Shown piece after piece: positions 12,158 through 24,641 of a stretch of DNA of 64,000 bases (positions within the stretch are counted from its first letter, which is position 1; each line of letters starts with the position of its first letter). Source of the stretch: Favolaschia claudopus (taxonomy: Eukaryota > Basidiomycota > Agaricomycetes > Agaricales > Mycenaceae); contig JAWWNJ010000028.1 in NCBI GenBank assembly GCA_037176885.1, positions 1,116,001-1,180,000 on the forward strand. The letters are read 5' to 3'. A program made the translations under genes and the position numbers. The notes below the pieces were generated by a model. That model was not told the DNA's origin, ran no database searches, and saw only the letters and a list, made by a program, of their open reading frames with translations.

Positions 12158-12523
12158 ACTGTAACACCGTTCCCGATCTTTCTGCCCTTGTGTTGCCTGT
12201 TTGTCTCACTTAGTATACTGTAGTTGGCGGTCGAACATCCCGTCTGTAGATTTCAAGTAGATTTGTGTAGCCTATTCATATCGTAGAATCGAACTGTAGC
12301 ATTTTTCAGTGTATGTTGAATTTCTTCGTTGAAACGTTTGAACGGTGCAGCATCAAAATGAAAGGAAGGAATATTCAGGCGCTAGATAATACAAAAGGCT
12401 GACCAGCAATAAATTTACGCTATATGCATTTTTGCGGTGGGTATAGAGCACAACACACAACACGCGAATCGTGGCAGCAGAAATCAACCCTCCTTCCATC
12501 CATCCGTCTATCTATCACACCAC
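12158..12523. other. convergent 3' intergenic region
   Basis: 366 bases between two converging genes. It presumably holds both polyadenylation regions; TA-rich runs are visible but no distinct element. Confidence 0.5.
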
Positions 12524-14592
12524 TCAAGGCAACGTCGGTGCCCGATGATCATACTCCCTCCTAATCGACCCCCGATGCTCGAAGCCTGCTGTTTGCGGAC
12601 TTTCTACGGAGGCCCCGGGCCCGCTGAACGCGTACGGCGCCAGGCGGATCCAGTCGGGTTCGTAGCTGTTGCTGTATTCTTCGCCAGGGACGAGCTTTGA
12701 AACGCCGCGCCCGTCTGAAGACGCGATGCCAAATGCTTCTGAGAAGTTCATCTTGGGGCCGTCGGCGTCGATGGGGCGGTCGTGCCGGTGGGTGGCGGCG
12801 CCGAAGAAGTAGCGCATGGAGCCCCAGATTTCGCGGGCGAAGTCCACTGGGGAGTCGGTTAGTGTTGAGTTGAAGATTGCGGAGTGTAAAGAAAACTCAC
12901 TGTAGTTGACTCTGGCGAGAAGGAAAGGATGTGAGTGTTGTACGAGTATAAACAGAATAACTGAACGCACGAGTCCCAAAGGGGTCGCCAGATACTCGTC
13001 TTTCCCTGGCCGGGGCGTTTATATTCGCTTGAAGGATACGCCCACCACATTCCGATGGCGAATAAAACCATCTGAAAAGTTTATATCAAGCGACTGCCAA
13101 GTGTATTCGGTTGACTGAATAAGGGTTCACCTCAATACAAATTGTCAAGGCGTTCAATCCATTGGCAATGTTTGTTTCTGACCAGTATTGTGTTGCTAAC
13201 GAACCGGTGTTAGTCTGCTACATGGCTTACTGGACCAAAGTTTGGGGTTGTTACCTTTGATGACCCTCCCTTCCAGTGCCGTGAACTACAGAAAGCACAC
13301 AAATTCAGGTTGAGATCCCGTTCAATTTAGAGTAGACGCACCACGAATGACTGATAGAACGTGAACATCACGATGAGTTTGATGCACAGGAATTTAGCAA
13401 GGGGTCGACGGCCGACAAGTTCATCGCTCGTGAGGCCGTAGAATACCAGCAGGCCGTACAGAGCGATCCTATGAATCATAAGAATACATTTCGTCAAATA
13501 TTACTGAGAGGTGACCGACGATATGCTGACGAAATCGATCGCGGACAGGTACACGCTTGCAAAGCGGGGGTTGAATCCTTCGCTTTCGCAGAGGACTTCG
13601 TATTTCTGGCATACGATACCAGCGATGGATATAGCTGAATATCTGGTCAGATTTTGGATGCAATGAAACAATTGGCTGACCTGGTCGAATTATTACATAT
13701 TGTAAAACGGACCACTGCAAACGGTTTGATCGGGTGTCGAACAAAGAGAACGCGTAGACAGACCTTGACTGTGTGCATGAAATATGCCTGGACAAGATAT
13801 TAGACGAATATGTAGGGGAAATATAGCATACGCACCTTCGTTGGCCGATACCTCCAGCAACAAAACGGCATCGGAAGCGGTCGTTTGTCTTTCCGTACAA
13901 GAGCGCCCTCTGCTCGATGGCCAGCGGCGGTTCCGGCGACGTATTCAATTATTAATAATCTACCCGGGAATGAGAGAGATCGGGACGCGGTGATGGGTGC
14001 CACGTACAGAAAGGCGCTGATGGTCACTGCCTCGTAGGCTGAACCCGTAGACCATGAGAAGCGGAGGGGCAGCGAAGAGAGACGGCGCACCAACTTCGAT
14101 GAGGGAGTAGTATGTGTAGCTTCGGAAGTATCGGTAGGAGAAGAAGGATATGATGGCGTAGACAGGCGGCATGTATAATATTCGGATGCTAGCTTGGGAT
14201 TAGAGGCGTGATTTGGCGGGTGGCGACAGAGAGTAGCTACATTTGTCGTTGCTCTCGCGGTACGGTGTAACTCCTGCAGAATAATGAGTGAAGCAGCCAG
14301 AAAGACGTCAAGCCCACGCACCGGCAATGCTGCAAGACGGAAAAGCATGTCAAGATGACCGTCTATGAGATAAGGTATAAGCCTTCTAAGGCCTCAAATA
14401 AAGAGCATAAGAACGCACGATAAGAGCGCTGGTGCCCGCTATTGCCCATCCTATTCTGTGTCCTCCTTAGTCTGGCTGGAGCCCGTCTCTTTGCCCAACT
14501 ACACACCGGTGCTGGTCCCAGTTGATACCGTTCTCAGAATCCCAGAATTTTGACTGGTCGATGTCTGCAGCATTGTCGGTGGGGCAGATCAT
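12524..14592 (-). CDS. TMEM184 / organic solute transporter alpha-type (DUF300) membrane protein
   Basis: Minus-strand gene of about sixteen short exons and roughly 450 residues. It starts at 14592 with MICPTDNAADIDQSKFWD. Spliced pieces give the hallmark order of Solute_trans_a proteins: GWAIAGTSALI and TVILTCFSVLQHC (TM1); IRILYMPPVYAIISFFSYR (TM2); SLIEVAYEAVTISAFL; a cysteine-rich PMPFCCWRYRPTK; KWSVLQYVIIRPAISIAG; FNPRFASVYLSAIDFVSIS; ALYGLLVFYGLTSDEL; PLAKFLCIKLIVMFTFYQSF; and NGLNALTICIEMVLFAIGMWW. The cytosolic tail includes FAREIWGSMRYFFGAATHR. An 11-nt micro-exon (12901-12911) encodes VNY before that tail. In fungi these proteins sit in vacuolar or endomembranes; the exact transport role is not settled. 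Family assignment is strong and no break was seen. Confidence 0.88.
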
Positions 14593-15364
14593 GGCGCCTA
14601 CCGGCCAGGAGGAGGAGGAGGTGAGAGAGAAAACAAGTTACGGGAAGCTTTCCCGGATGTGGTCACGCGTGACATATCATTCTTGACTTGAAACCACCAC
14701 CACCCTCGTAACCCGGACTGAACCAGTGCCCCTGCTTTCGTTTTGGCCGCCCGTTTTTCATTCCGCCTCCCAACCGCTAACACTGGCAGTGCATGGGTCT
14801 CCCGTCGGAGCGATCGCCGCAAAGTGCCCAGCCCATCGGAAGCTTGGCCCGATTCCCGGACCCTCTTCGAAAAGTCGTCCACCACAAATTACCCAGACAA
14901 ACAGCCCAGTACTTGTTTCTTTGAACAGAGGCCGTTTGACCACGGTGAATTCAAGCGCTTCTTTGCAAGAACCAGGAATTCTTCCCTGGCAATCCATCAT
15001 TCTACTCCTGGGAAGTTGAAGCTCTAGACCCCTTTCCCCGCCAGTGCCCTCGTTCAAGCTGTCTCTGCGTTCCCCCCTTTACGCAGAATCCGGGCGCACG
15101 TCAATATCCGGTGTACTTTCTAGAGACAAATATATTCACATCATTTGTCGGCTGGAATCAACGGGCCGTCTGTCAACCTCAGTGCGTAATTGACTGTTTT
15201 CAACCTTAATGATTAGTATTGCTAATTGCTATTACTTTAGATACCCGATAGGTACAACCACTGACTCGCCCATTATATTCCAAAATCCACTAGGTCAAAA
15301 AAGTAAAGTACATGTCGAACACAGAACTAGCTATGTAAAATCCCATCTGAAGTTGATCGTCAAT
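14593..15364. other. intergenic, TMEM184 promoter side
   Basis: About 770 bases upstream of the TMEM184 start and downstream of the NLR stop. Overlapping short ORFs on both strands carry no motif. No repeats were noticed. Confidence 0.5.
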
Positions 15365-18300
15365 TTATGTACTGGCAAGTCTCTTTGAAATCGCGGCTAC
15401 ACCGTCCATCTGGGAAGAGCATACGAACAGCGGTGCAGCTTTTTCCCAATGTTCTTTGGCTCTAGCAGAGTTACCCTCACTATTGGCCAGATCCCCTAGC
15501 CGAATCAAACATTCAGCCCGGCCACGATGAACATCCATCTTGGTGAATCCGTCCAACGAAACAATAAAAAGATTTTGTGCTGTCATTGTGTCTCCATTGG
15601 CAAGGAAAACATCTCCGAGACAGCAAAGGGCCTTGTGGAGCGCAAGATTTTCCTTTTTCACCGCTCCAAAAACCAGATATGTGGTAGCATTTGTGGCAGC
15701 CCATTTAAAGTCGGATTTTGGCCACGCAGAGACATTCCCCATTCTTTGCAAGGCGTAAAAAGTTGTCTGCGGGTCATCTGTCCAGGACCATTGCAGACCT
15801 TTTTCTAAAGATGCTTTCAAGTCCCTGGTGACAGCATTACCCTTCTTGAGCAGATGTTCAGCAATAATAGTTTCACAGATGAATTTTCCGGAAGGAAGAC
15901 CAATGTTAGCAAATAGATTTCTGGCTTCCTCGAGAGTCTGGCTGCCGTCATAGCCCATGGCAGTATTAGTTTCTCCGACCCCTAGCAGAGCATAAGCATG
16001 ATCCAGAGGGTTCTCCGCAGCTGTTCTTTTCTGAGCAATGAGAGTGTATATCTTGTTGGCCTCTTTATATTCCGATTTGCGCAGATGGATGTCGGCTTCA
16101 AGATCTAGAGTCCTGTAGTAGACAACACCCTCTGATAAGCCACAGAGCCCAGCAAGTTCTCTTGCTCTGCGGAGGATGAAGACCGTGCTTTTGAACTCCC
16201 CTAGGAAGATGTTGCATCCCGCCTCAACACGCATAGCCCGCGCTTCCTCGTAAAGATTGGCTTTTGATTGAGCCAGTTTTGCTGCCTTTTGAGCAAAGCC
16301 TCTTCCAGTTTGATACTCTCCAAATCGCCAATAGAAATTTGCAACATCAGTGAAGATCTCAGCATGAGCTTCAACGTGCTCTGTAGTGTTGACCAATTCG
16401 ACTGCTCTAGCCATCATAGCCCTGGCTTCTGGATTGTTCATGTTCGCATAATGAAATGCGAGCATGCTGTAGAACTGAGCTATAATTCGATATTGTTCAA
16501 TTGAGTGCTTGCACAGAAAAGAAAATGTAACGCACATTCAAGGATTGGATCATTGGCTTTGTCCATCTGGGATTGTGCCCGAGAAATTGAGGAATCAGGG
16601 TCTCCAATGGTCCATTGTAGCTGAGATCGGAACACTTCTGTTATGAAGAGAACCTCTAGTCTTGGTTGGCAAAGATGCAGAAGAGGGGTCACAGAATTCA
16701 TGAGTGGATGCCAACCACGGCCCTTCTTCCTTCCGAAAATATTCAAAGACAGTAGACATGTCACGGTAGCCTCGAGATATGGATTTTGCGGGTTTAGGCC
16801 CTGTAATAATATCTGATGCAAGTTGCCAAGATTCAAGGTGATCTGCTCCACAGAAGCTGCTGTTTGGATAGTGCCGAAATATCTCTGGTTCAGGTCCAGG
16901 AGGGTGTCAAAATAATTTTGAAGAGCCTGTACCAAGGACAAAGGGGCAGGATGGATATGCTGCATATATTCCCGGATAGGAACAAGGGATTTAATGCGCC
17001 TTTTATCATCCATATAGGCAAGTGATGTGCTAAGGAGGACAGTTTTGCACCGTAGAATGTCTGCAATTGGAAGATTACTCTGGAGGAGTTCAACATCTGA
17101 AAGGCCATCTGGAAGGATCGAGAGCAACTGCAACAAAGGCATCGCTCCAGGGACCGAGCCAAGCCTAGGACTAGAAAGAGACATAGCAATAGAGGCATCC
17201 AAGCTAGATCGCCGATCATATCCTTCTGAGAGGAGAGAGGTTTTCTCAATTTCCCAGCGCGCAAGAACACTAGGAGCCCCGTCATAGATCACTAGATGAG
17301 CAAGAAGTTCAACTGCGAGAGGGAGATTATCTGTAAAACCAAGAAGTTTATCCATTTCTTCTAAATCCTCATCTGCGATGTCCATGAACATTTGTTGAGC
17401 AGCATCATCGGAAAGCGGCATCAAGGGCGGTAAAAATGGCCTGGTCCACCGGACTTTTGCTGGATTTTCAGCCCCTCGTAATGTAACCTATATTCACAAT
17501 GTTAGTCACGGTACGGGCCATGCAACGCATGCTCTACTTACGATCAAAGCTAGATGAGGAATATCTGTCAAGAGCGAAAGAAACTCTTCAACCGAGGTCC
17601 GAGTTTCAGCTGGTTCCCAAGCATATTCCAGATTATCCAAGATCAACAGAGAGCTAGGTTTCGCTGTCAGAGAAGTTATCACTGGCTGCATGAGATCTGG
17701 CCCAGGCTTGATATCGAGGTAGGCCGCAATAGATGCAGCTATATCGATCGAGGTAAAAGCAGCTTCGCATGAGACAAAGAACCTGTGCTCAAACTTGCTG
17801 GCTATCTCAGGATGGTGTAAGGCAATTCGGGCAAGACTTGTCTTGCCGATACCTCCGGGACCTAGAATCGAAACACGCGGGGAGTCTTGCTGGAATATTT
17901 CTACGATTTGTTTTAGTTCGGTGTCGCGGCCGTGAAATATTTTGGGCTCGGAGGGCAACATTGAAAACGATCGGGAACTTGAGGGGATTGTGGTCAGTGT
18001 CTGCCGCGAGCGTAGTGGAATTTGATTGCTACCTGAGCTGAGAATCACTGAGATTGCGGTAGAACTGCATCATTGTGAGCTTGTCTGCAGAGTATCGATG
18101 TCGTACAAAAAACTCACGCCTGAGGACATCCGTTCTGAAAGGGTTTCCTCAGAGAAACTGGAAATCAGCTCGAGCAGCTTTTGATGTGTGTTCTCCGTTT
18201 TTTGTTGCAAGTCGTCGATGTTGGTAGAAAGAGCGGCACCGACTTCGATCTATTTAACACATTCAGATTGACTACTTCCTCGAGCAGCCAGCATTCAAGA

Positions 18301-18856
18301 CGCACCTTGAAAACATCAAAAGCATCCTGCAAACCTTTCCGACATTCTTTGAGCAAGGTATTCATCTCAGCGTGGCGGAAAAAGCTTTTGACATTGCGTG
18401 CCTCTTGTTGGGCGTCGACAAAGGTATGAACTTTGTGAAGGGTTCTGGTAAAGATCGAATTAGCGAATTGCACACCGGACATGACTTCCGCGGCGCTCAC
18501 TCGGTGAACCTTCCCAATTGATGCAACATCGCCGGCGCAAGGCTCCCCGGCGTCTCGGAATTTATATGAAGCTCGACGATGGCGAGGAGGACCACGTTGA
18601 TGTCCTCGAGAAGAGCCGCACATTCTTCCTTGTTCTTCTTCGCGGTCTGTGCATGTAAATTAGATGTCTATTTCGAGAGTGGAAGAACGAGATCGCGTAC
18701 CAGCACGCCCGCAAGGAGCGAAGAAATTGTGACTGAGATCGCAGGTAGAAATGGCGTGTCAAAGGCATCGGTGACCTCTTTCAAAAGTGGAATCAGAGGC
18801 GCTAAGCCAGCAACGATGATTTCGACGCGATCTGTAGGTTTCGGGTGGCGAGGCAT
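15365..18856 (-). CDS. NLR-like NB-ARC/TPR protein with MLKL-type N-terminal helical domain
   Basis: Eight-exon minus-strand model of about 1,060 residues. It starts at 18856 with MPRHPKPTDRVEIIVAGLAP. Residues 1 to about 195 form a helical bundle resembling the MLKL N-terminal domain found in agaric NLRs: PLLKEVTDAFDTP, then KVHTFVDAQQEARNVKSFFR and MNTLLKECRKGLQDAFDVFK. The nucleotide-binding domain follows KIFHGRDTELKQIV. It has Walker A (GPGGIGKTS), Walker B (SLLILDNLE) and an NLPLAVELLA element in place of the usual GLPLA motif. The last 400 or so residues are TPR-like helical repeats (MNNPEARAMMARAVELV, SEYKEANKIYTLIAQK, AECLIRLGDLANSEG). Such proteins are proposed to sense non-self or damage and trigger regulated cell death. 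Ligand and activity are inferred. The frame is intact across all introns. The nearest neighbours do not suggest a two-gene system. Confidence 0.85.
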
Positions 18857-20648
18857 GGTGTGGATGTGAGGGAAGAGCGACCCACCTTGCTGCGTATTTC
18901 TAATAATTGCTTGATGACCGTAAAAGACCGTAACGTCTCCGCGCGGTACGGCACGATTTTCATGAATTGAATGTGATGGAACTAGCGGTGACATCGGAGA
19001 CACGGTGGTTTCGATAGGTATCTCCTCGTATCCCAGGAGAATCGCGAAGTTCGTGGGTTCGCTTGGATTGGCCGATGCAGAATTTCGAGAGAACCCCAAA
19101 AAAGATCACTTCGTGGAGAAGCTGAAGCGAGATTGCAGAGAATGCACATTTCGGAGAGAGAAACACGGTTTCAAACGTGAACACAGGGCGTGAAATGATG
19201 AAGTCCAATTTTACAATCGCAGGATGGTGGCACCAACTCTCAGTGACAGTCGAGGCTATAGCCTATCAGTTAAGACAGTCGGAATGCTCGTCTTCCATAT
19301 CCGCGCAGAAAAAACGGTCCAGTGCCTCCTGAAGGTCGTACGGGATCTTACGGGATCGGTCCAAGCATTGACATGGTGTGCGCCGTGCGGTGTTCCGAAA
19401 AACATTCATTCGCTCATCGAAGCCGCGGAGAGAATCTGAGTGAATTGCAAACGAATCGAAGCATCATAACATAGCAAGGGCGTGTACAAGCGTGTACACC
19501 GTGGTCGACGGCGACTCGGAAAGTCTCGTTGACTTGACGTGATTTGCGTGAAGCAGTGAGCCTGCGGAAATGGACAAGCTTGGTTAAGTACTAGTAAAGG
19601 GCAGAGCGCAGGCCTGCTCCGCAAATGGGGTGATAAAGCGAAAGGTAGACAAGAACGAGCTTATACTGTTGTGGTGATCGAGGCCGGCGACGACGAAGGA
19701 GAGAAGAGGACGGTCAGAGGATGGCGTGGGTGATAAGGGCGGATTAGATAGCGCGCTGTGACGTGTGACTAGATTGTGACTTTACGTTTAATCTCGGCTT
19801 ATCCCGGTGATCGTCGTGTTCGCTGTCGACGTTGGTATCGCGCATTCTCTACTTCGAAGCCGTTTATAAGCTGCTTTTTTGGCCCCCTCACCCATCTCTG
19901 CTGGGTGGCTTCGGCTGTATCCCGTTTTGAGACCCAAGACCCGTGCGCACTGGAATTGGCCCCGTTGCGCTTCTTTTTGCCAGTTCGCTGCCCCGCACCC
20001 CCCCTTCGCGTCTGGTCCAGCGAATCTACCGCAAGTGGCCCACCTCCACTTGCACGACTCCTCCCAGAGAGTTCAGCAGACACATAGTTTTGCGGTTGAA
20101 GACCGCGCATTCTCCGCACTAGAAATGGCTCCTTCATTTTCCACTCACAGAACGCGTGCGATCGCAATCCCCCTTATGATTTTCCCTTCTCCTTTCACCG
20201 CGTCGAGCTTCCAGGTTTAGATATTACCACATACTGAATCGCATCTGACTCTGAGGGCGTTGGCGATGCGCGGGGAGTGAGTGCTCAGGCTCGCCATATA
20301 AGAAGGTTTTGCGACATCCGATGACGCGACTTAACAAGGACCATGATCCTGACTAGTCAGGGTGCGTTCCGACAAAAGCCGCGAAGTCTTGCTCACTTAC
20401 CCCCACAGCGCTGGGTCAAACCCGGAACCTTGAGGATCTCGACATTCCTAAAAAGGAAATCTATGCAGACGACGCAAGACAGGGTCCAATGCTTATTCAC
20501 TGCTTAGGCATTGCCCGACTCGTCTGGTACGGACGGGCCCCGTATCGGGCCCTTGGTTTGTCACGGCGACTAAGTTCAGCTCGGTATAAAAGCAGCCACG
20601 AAGAAGGTGAGGAATGTCATTCTCCCACCTCATTCACAATTCATAAAC
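18857..20648. other. divergent intergenic region
   Basis: 1.8 kb between the NLR start (-) and the NmrA-like start (+). The ORFs on both strands at 19.8-20.2 kb are mutual shadows with low-complexity composition. The only clear signal is the TATA box near 20585. Confidence 0.5.
20585..20592 (+). promoter_or_regulatory. TATA box of the NmrA-like gene
   Basis: TATAAAAG lies 64 nt before the ATG at 20649, with a purine-rich leader between them. Spacing and sequence fit a core promoter. Confidence 0.6.
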
Positions 20649-21836
20649 ATGACCATCACTCAGGCTCAATCCGCTCCCCTTGTTCTCGTCGTTGGCGCCA
20701 CTGGTCAGCAAGGCGGTAGTGTCGTCAAGGCCCTTTCTGACTCGAAGAAACCGTACCGCGTCCGTGGGTTCACTCGCGACAACACCAAGCCCGCTGCGAA
20801 GGCGCTCGAAAAGCAGGGTGTGGAGGTCACCGGTCTCAACCTTGTAGTCGAGAACAAGGACGAAATTTACAAGGCGTTTGCGGGCGCCGATTATGCTTTC
20901 GTCAGTCCTTGGGTCTCCCTTCAATCTTTGGAATATATCTGACGCCGAGATACGTATTAGCTGGTCACCAATTTCTGGGAACATGTCAACGGAGAAAAGG
21001 CATCTACCGTCGTCTCCACCCCCCTTGTCCGTTTCGCTCATCAAAGCACAGGAAATTGCAGAAGGAAAGCTGATGATCGACGCTGCAAAGGCGGCCGGTG
21101 TGAAAGGCATCGTCTGGTCCGGTCTCGAGTCTCACAAAAAAGCCAGCGGCGGCAAATACACCCAGGTCCCGCACTTTGAGGGCAAGGCTGTCATCACCGA
21201 GTACGGGCGCGGCTGCGGTGTGCCTTTCGTCGAAGTGCAGGCTGGGCTGTACTACAGCAACTACCTCATCCAGGTCGTGAAGGATGCCGCCGACGGCTCG
21301 TATTCGTACCGCAACGTCGTGGCTCCCGATGTGCCTCTCCCGCTGATTGATATGGAGAATGATTTCGGCGCGTATGTGGTCGTTCAGGCTATTGAGGCGC
21401 CTGTCTTCCCGGATGGAAAGAGCATCTACGCCGCCACTGAGGAGTTGTCGTGGTCGGAAGTCGCTCGTCAGGTTTCAGAAGGTATGCGTGCATAGCTCGT
21501 GGCGTTCAGGGCGACACTGATGGACCGTATGCTGGCAGGAACCGGAAAGCAAGTATCCTTCAAGCACGAAAGTTTCGACGAGGAAGTGGATGCTTTTGTA
21601 TCGCGTGGTATCCCCCGCCCCTTCGCAATCTCCATAGCAGAGGGTTATCTGTCCTTCGGCGAGTTTGGATGTATGTCCCTGCTGCTTCCACTTCTCCGAC
21701 CTTCCGTCGAACTGACCGATTTTCCGATACAGACTTTGGGAAGAACCCCAGCGGTAAGAGAGAAGGGTTAACACACCCTAAGCGTTCTTTCGCGGAGTGG
21801 GTCAAGACGGCGGATTGGAGCAAGGCTTTTGCTTGA
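20649..21836 (+). CDS. NmrA-like NAD(P)-binding Rossmann protein
   Basis: Five exons (20649-20900, 20961-21008, 21052-21481, 21539-21670, 21733-21836) give 321 residues. The N-terminus MTITQAQSAPLVLVVGATGQ continues QGGSV, a glycine-rich dinucleotide-binding loop (GxxGxxG) of the atypical short-chain dehydrogenase/NmrA family. Further family features are LVTNFWEHVNG after the first intron, EIAEGKLMIDAAKAAGVKGI, WSGLESHKKASGGKY, and PFVEVQAGLYYSNYL. NmrA proteins bind NAD(P) and often act as redox sensors rather than enzymes. No catalytic Tyr-x3-Lys motif was identified, so either a regulatory or a reductase role is possible. The C-terminus (TADWSKAFA) is normal for the family in agarics. A TATA box precedes it. 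Confidence 0.88.
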
Positions 21837-23259
21837 GGATGTGGATTTGATACGTGTACTAGAAAACTAGAATTCGAAGAGCATTCTGCGCATAATTCCC
21901 GCCGGTCCATTCAGTCTTAGGTTTGCAGGCTGTAGCTCTGTATCCCAGTACCATTCATGATGGATTGGAAGAGCAGGAAGGCAAAGCGCCGTTGCGTGGG
22001 AATATTTTGATGGCCTGCTTTCCAAATTCCACGACGTGCGATGGCGCGCGGGCTTCCATGTCTTTCAAATCTCCCTAGGAAGATTCTTTCTGCGAACGGC
22101 TGCATATGCTGCGCTGCTCGCTGTCATATACTATATTTCGTTGCGGACACGCATTCAGCCAGATTCAGCCGTGCAGGAGGTTTTGCGATAACCGCCCACT
22201 GGCAACTTGAGTCTAAGATGATTCGATTATATCTTTCCGTTGATGACCTGGATTAGGCCTCTTTGAGGCGGTAGCTGAACCTTAAGGTCCGGAGATTTCC
22301 TCCGCTGACATCACCTCAAAGATGAACCAACACCTCAGCCCTTTGATATTGCACCCCGAATTAGAGAGTGTATTCACTGGTGATGTTAATTTTTCCCTCA
22401 GGCAACAGTCGAGAACAAGGCTCAGCTAAAAACGAAAGAAAGAAATTATGCGGCTGATGTATTGATCCATTCGGGGCAGAATCTGGGCGTCAGTCTGACA
22501 GTCAATCTGGGTGGAGAAACTCGAGAAGAATGGAACTTAGCCTGAAAATATTCCAAATTTACTGGATTTTCACCAGCATGTTCTACGGAAATAAGCTTCT
22601 ATGGTCTGAGAGATCCAGTCGCCACTACTAGACCAAGCATGAGAGCCTCTGTCGATGTATTCAGTGGGTATCGAGAGTTGCAGTGAGTTGCGGTGAGGAT
22701 TCGAACATGCCGATCTGACGCCGGGGTGTCATTTTTGCTCGGCCATCAAGACTTCCTTTAAAACCGAGGAGGCCGGTGCGTTCGGACCACGGCATCAAAC
22801 AGCAAGATCAACATAATTCATCGAGTAGTATTGCAGTTGGCCGAGAGGGAGGATGGACCTGGATGGACCACCGCCTGCAAAGAACCCCAACCACGCTGCT
22901 GATTTTTGAACATTTTCTTTACGCACTTACAGTGAGCCAAGCATCATTCTTTGGTGCTGACACATAGTAGATGACGATTCTGAGTCATTATGGATGACTA
23001 AAAAGTGGACAAAACGCAACGTCCCCCACCTGTAAGTAGCTAAACCTAAAGGTTCAGCCAATCAGGCGCAGTGCTGCGGTCTGTTCATCGACAGTGGCCA
23101 GTGGTTTTCCAAGGGCTATGCTGTTGCTGGTTCATCTTCCAGAAGTCTACATGATCGGGTTCGCATCTTGCAGGCTGGAGGGCATCCTAGAGCAATTGAT
23201 ATCATCGCGTCTCGTCTACTCACGATCCATCCCTTCCGTTCCCTACTCGCTCCACTCGC
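21837..23259. other. intergenic with a tRNA-like remnant
   Basis: 1.4 kb between the NmrA-like gene and the first membrane-family gene. Apart from the Pol III-box-like stretch near 22.7 kb nothing is supported. Short ORFs are AT-rich and unconserved in character. Confidence 0.45.
22698..22751 (-). other. possible degenerate tRNA or SINE-like Pol III promoter boxes
   Basis: On the minus strand GATGGCCGAGC, close to a tRNA A box (TRGCNNAGY), is followed about 39 nt later by GTTCGAATCC, a perfect B-box core. The downstream CACCGCAAC looks like a tRNA acceptor end. The T-stem and acceptor stem do not pair with the available 5' sequence, so this is not an intact tRNA. A decayed serine or leucine tRNA, or the head of a SINE, is possible. 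Confidence 0.25.
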
Positions 23260-24641
23260 ATGGAATACGTGGTGAACCCGGCGCAATTTGAGTTATACTG
23301 GCAAGTCGAGTTGCGGGAGATCTCGGGTACATGCGTGCGTATTCTGAATCCTGTCAGCTTGCATGCCATCACACAGAATTTCGCAGGTACAAGTTTTCTT
23401 CTACGGTGCGTGTTCCCTTTTCTCGCACCACGAGTTCGCACTGACGATAGAATCAGCACTGTATCTTGGCCTGTTCGGCCGTGCTACATACACTCTCAGA
23501 AATCGCGCGACCGAAGGCAGGACTGTACTGCTGACCTTCAATTTTTGCCATGGCTATCCTGGGAACCATGCAGTTCATTCTGCGCATATGTACACTAGTC
23601 TCGGCAAATCACCTCCTGCAAAGCCTCGTGACGTTGCCTGTGTCCCTGCCTGAACGAATGAAGATATATCAGGCGCTCTCCGTTGCGCAGGATGTTACTC
23701 TTCTCGCAAACGAGTTCGTATACAACAGTTTTGTCTATATTGCGTACATGAAGTTCATGCTTGATCATTCTAGCTTTGTGGCAGATGCACTTTTCGTTGA
23801 GTTCCTGTCAGTATTGACTTGGCTCAAAACCACTCACCTCTATGCGCTTAGGGATACCGATGCTATGTGATATGGGGGTATCGGAAGAAAGTCCTGATTT
23901 TACCAGGGGCGCTCATGTTGTCCACCTTGAGTGAGTCTGACGGACTCATTTAAATTCCGCATCATCTCGCATTTGCATTCACGTTCGTAGTCACAGGAAC
24001 TATGGCCAGCTCCTGGGCTAACCGGCCACACATCACTTTCGCGGGACTGCTTCCGTATATCTTGGCTCTTCTCACAAATGTAGTGCTTGTCATATTGACT
24101 GGTACGTGATTTTTATTCGTTTTTTTTTTCATCTCGATACTGGTCATGGAAATATTGCAAGCTGGGCGAATCTGGTGGAAGAGACGCGAGGCAATACATG
24201 TCGGTGCCGAAGGCCTTTTGAGAAAACGGTATGATGCTGTTATTGCTATGATGTACGCATCTTCACTGGTAATCCGAGTCATGGAATGACTGACAGATTT
24301 ATTTATTGAATTCGGACAGAGTCGAGTCCGGAGCTGTATATTGCGTATGCGTGGTACTACTATCTATCACGGGTGGAATCGGTGGCGGGCAATTCAGACG
24401 TGAAGCTGGGTACCTGGCCAGCACGCACGGAGGATTGACAGCCACCACGCAGCGAAGATCCAAAATGATGTGGTATACCGTGGAACAAAGTGCTGCGGCA
24501 CATTTGGCGGTCAGTTCGCGTGAACTGCAATTGTAGCTGCTTACGGTTTGGCAGAATATAATACCCACATTGATAATTGTGCGTTCTGGTGTGGGGAACA
24601 ACGTCGCAGACACAGCACCGAAACATATCGTTGTTTCTTAA
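23260..24641 (+). CDS. TM-A: multi-pass membrane protein of the YRCYVxW family
   Basis: First of seven paralogues in the window. Exon 1 (23260-23334) is MEYVVNPAQFELYWQVELRE plus ISGTC. The 19-nt micro-exon is 23387-23405 (encodes VQVFFY), exon 3 is 23457-23713, and the 22-nt micro-exon is 23774-23795 (FVADALF). The following exon starts at 23852 with GYRCYVIWGYRKKVLILPG. Later pieces are LPYILALLTNVVLVILTAGR, then RYDAVIAM and VESGAVYCVCVVLLSITGG. The last exon starts NIIPTLIIVR and stops at 24641. It probably has seven transmembrane helices. The N-terminus differs from the other copies and the C-terminal tail (NNVADTAPKHIVVS) is its own. The exon between about 24.36 and 24.5 kb is uncertain. 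Function unknown; no ligand-binding motif recognised. Confidence 0.65.

Noticed and set aside
19799..20167. Overlapping ORFs on both strands near 20 kb
   Set aside because: Neither has a family motif or spliceable extension, and composition is Arg/Pro/Ser-rich as in random GC-rich DNA.
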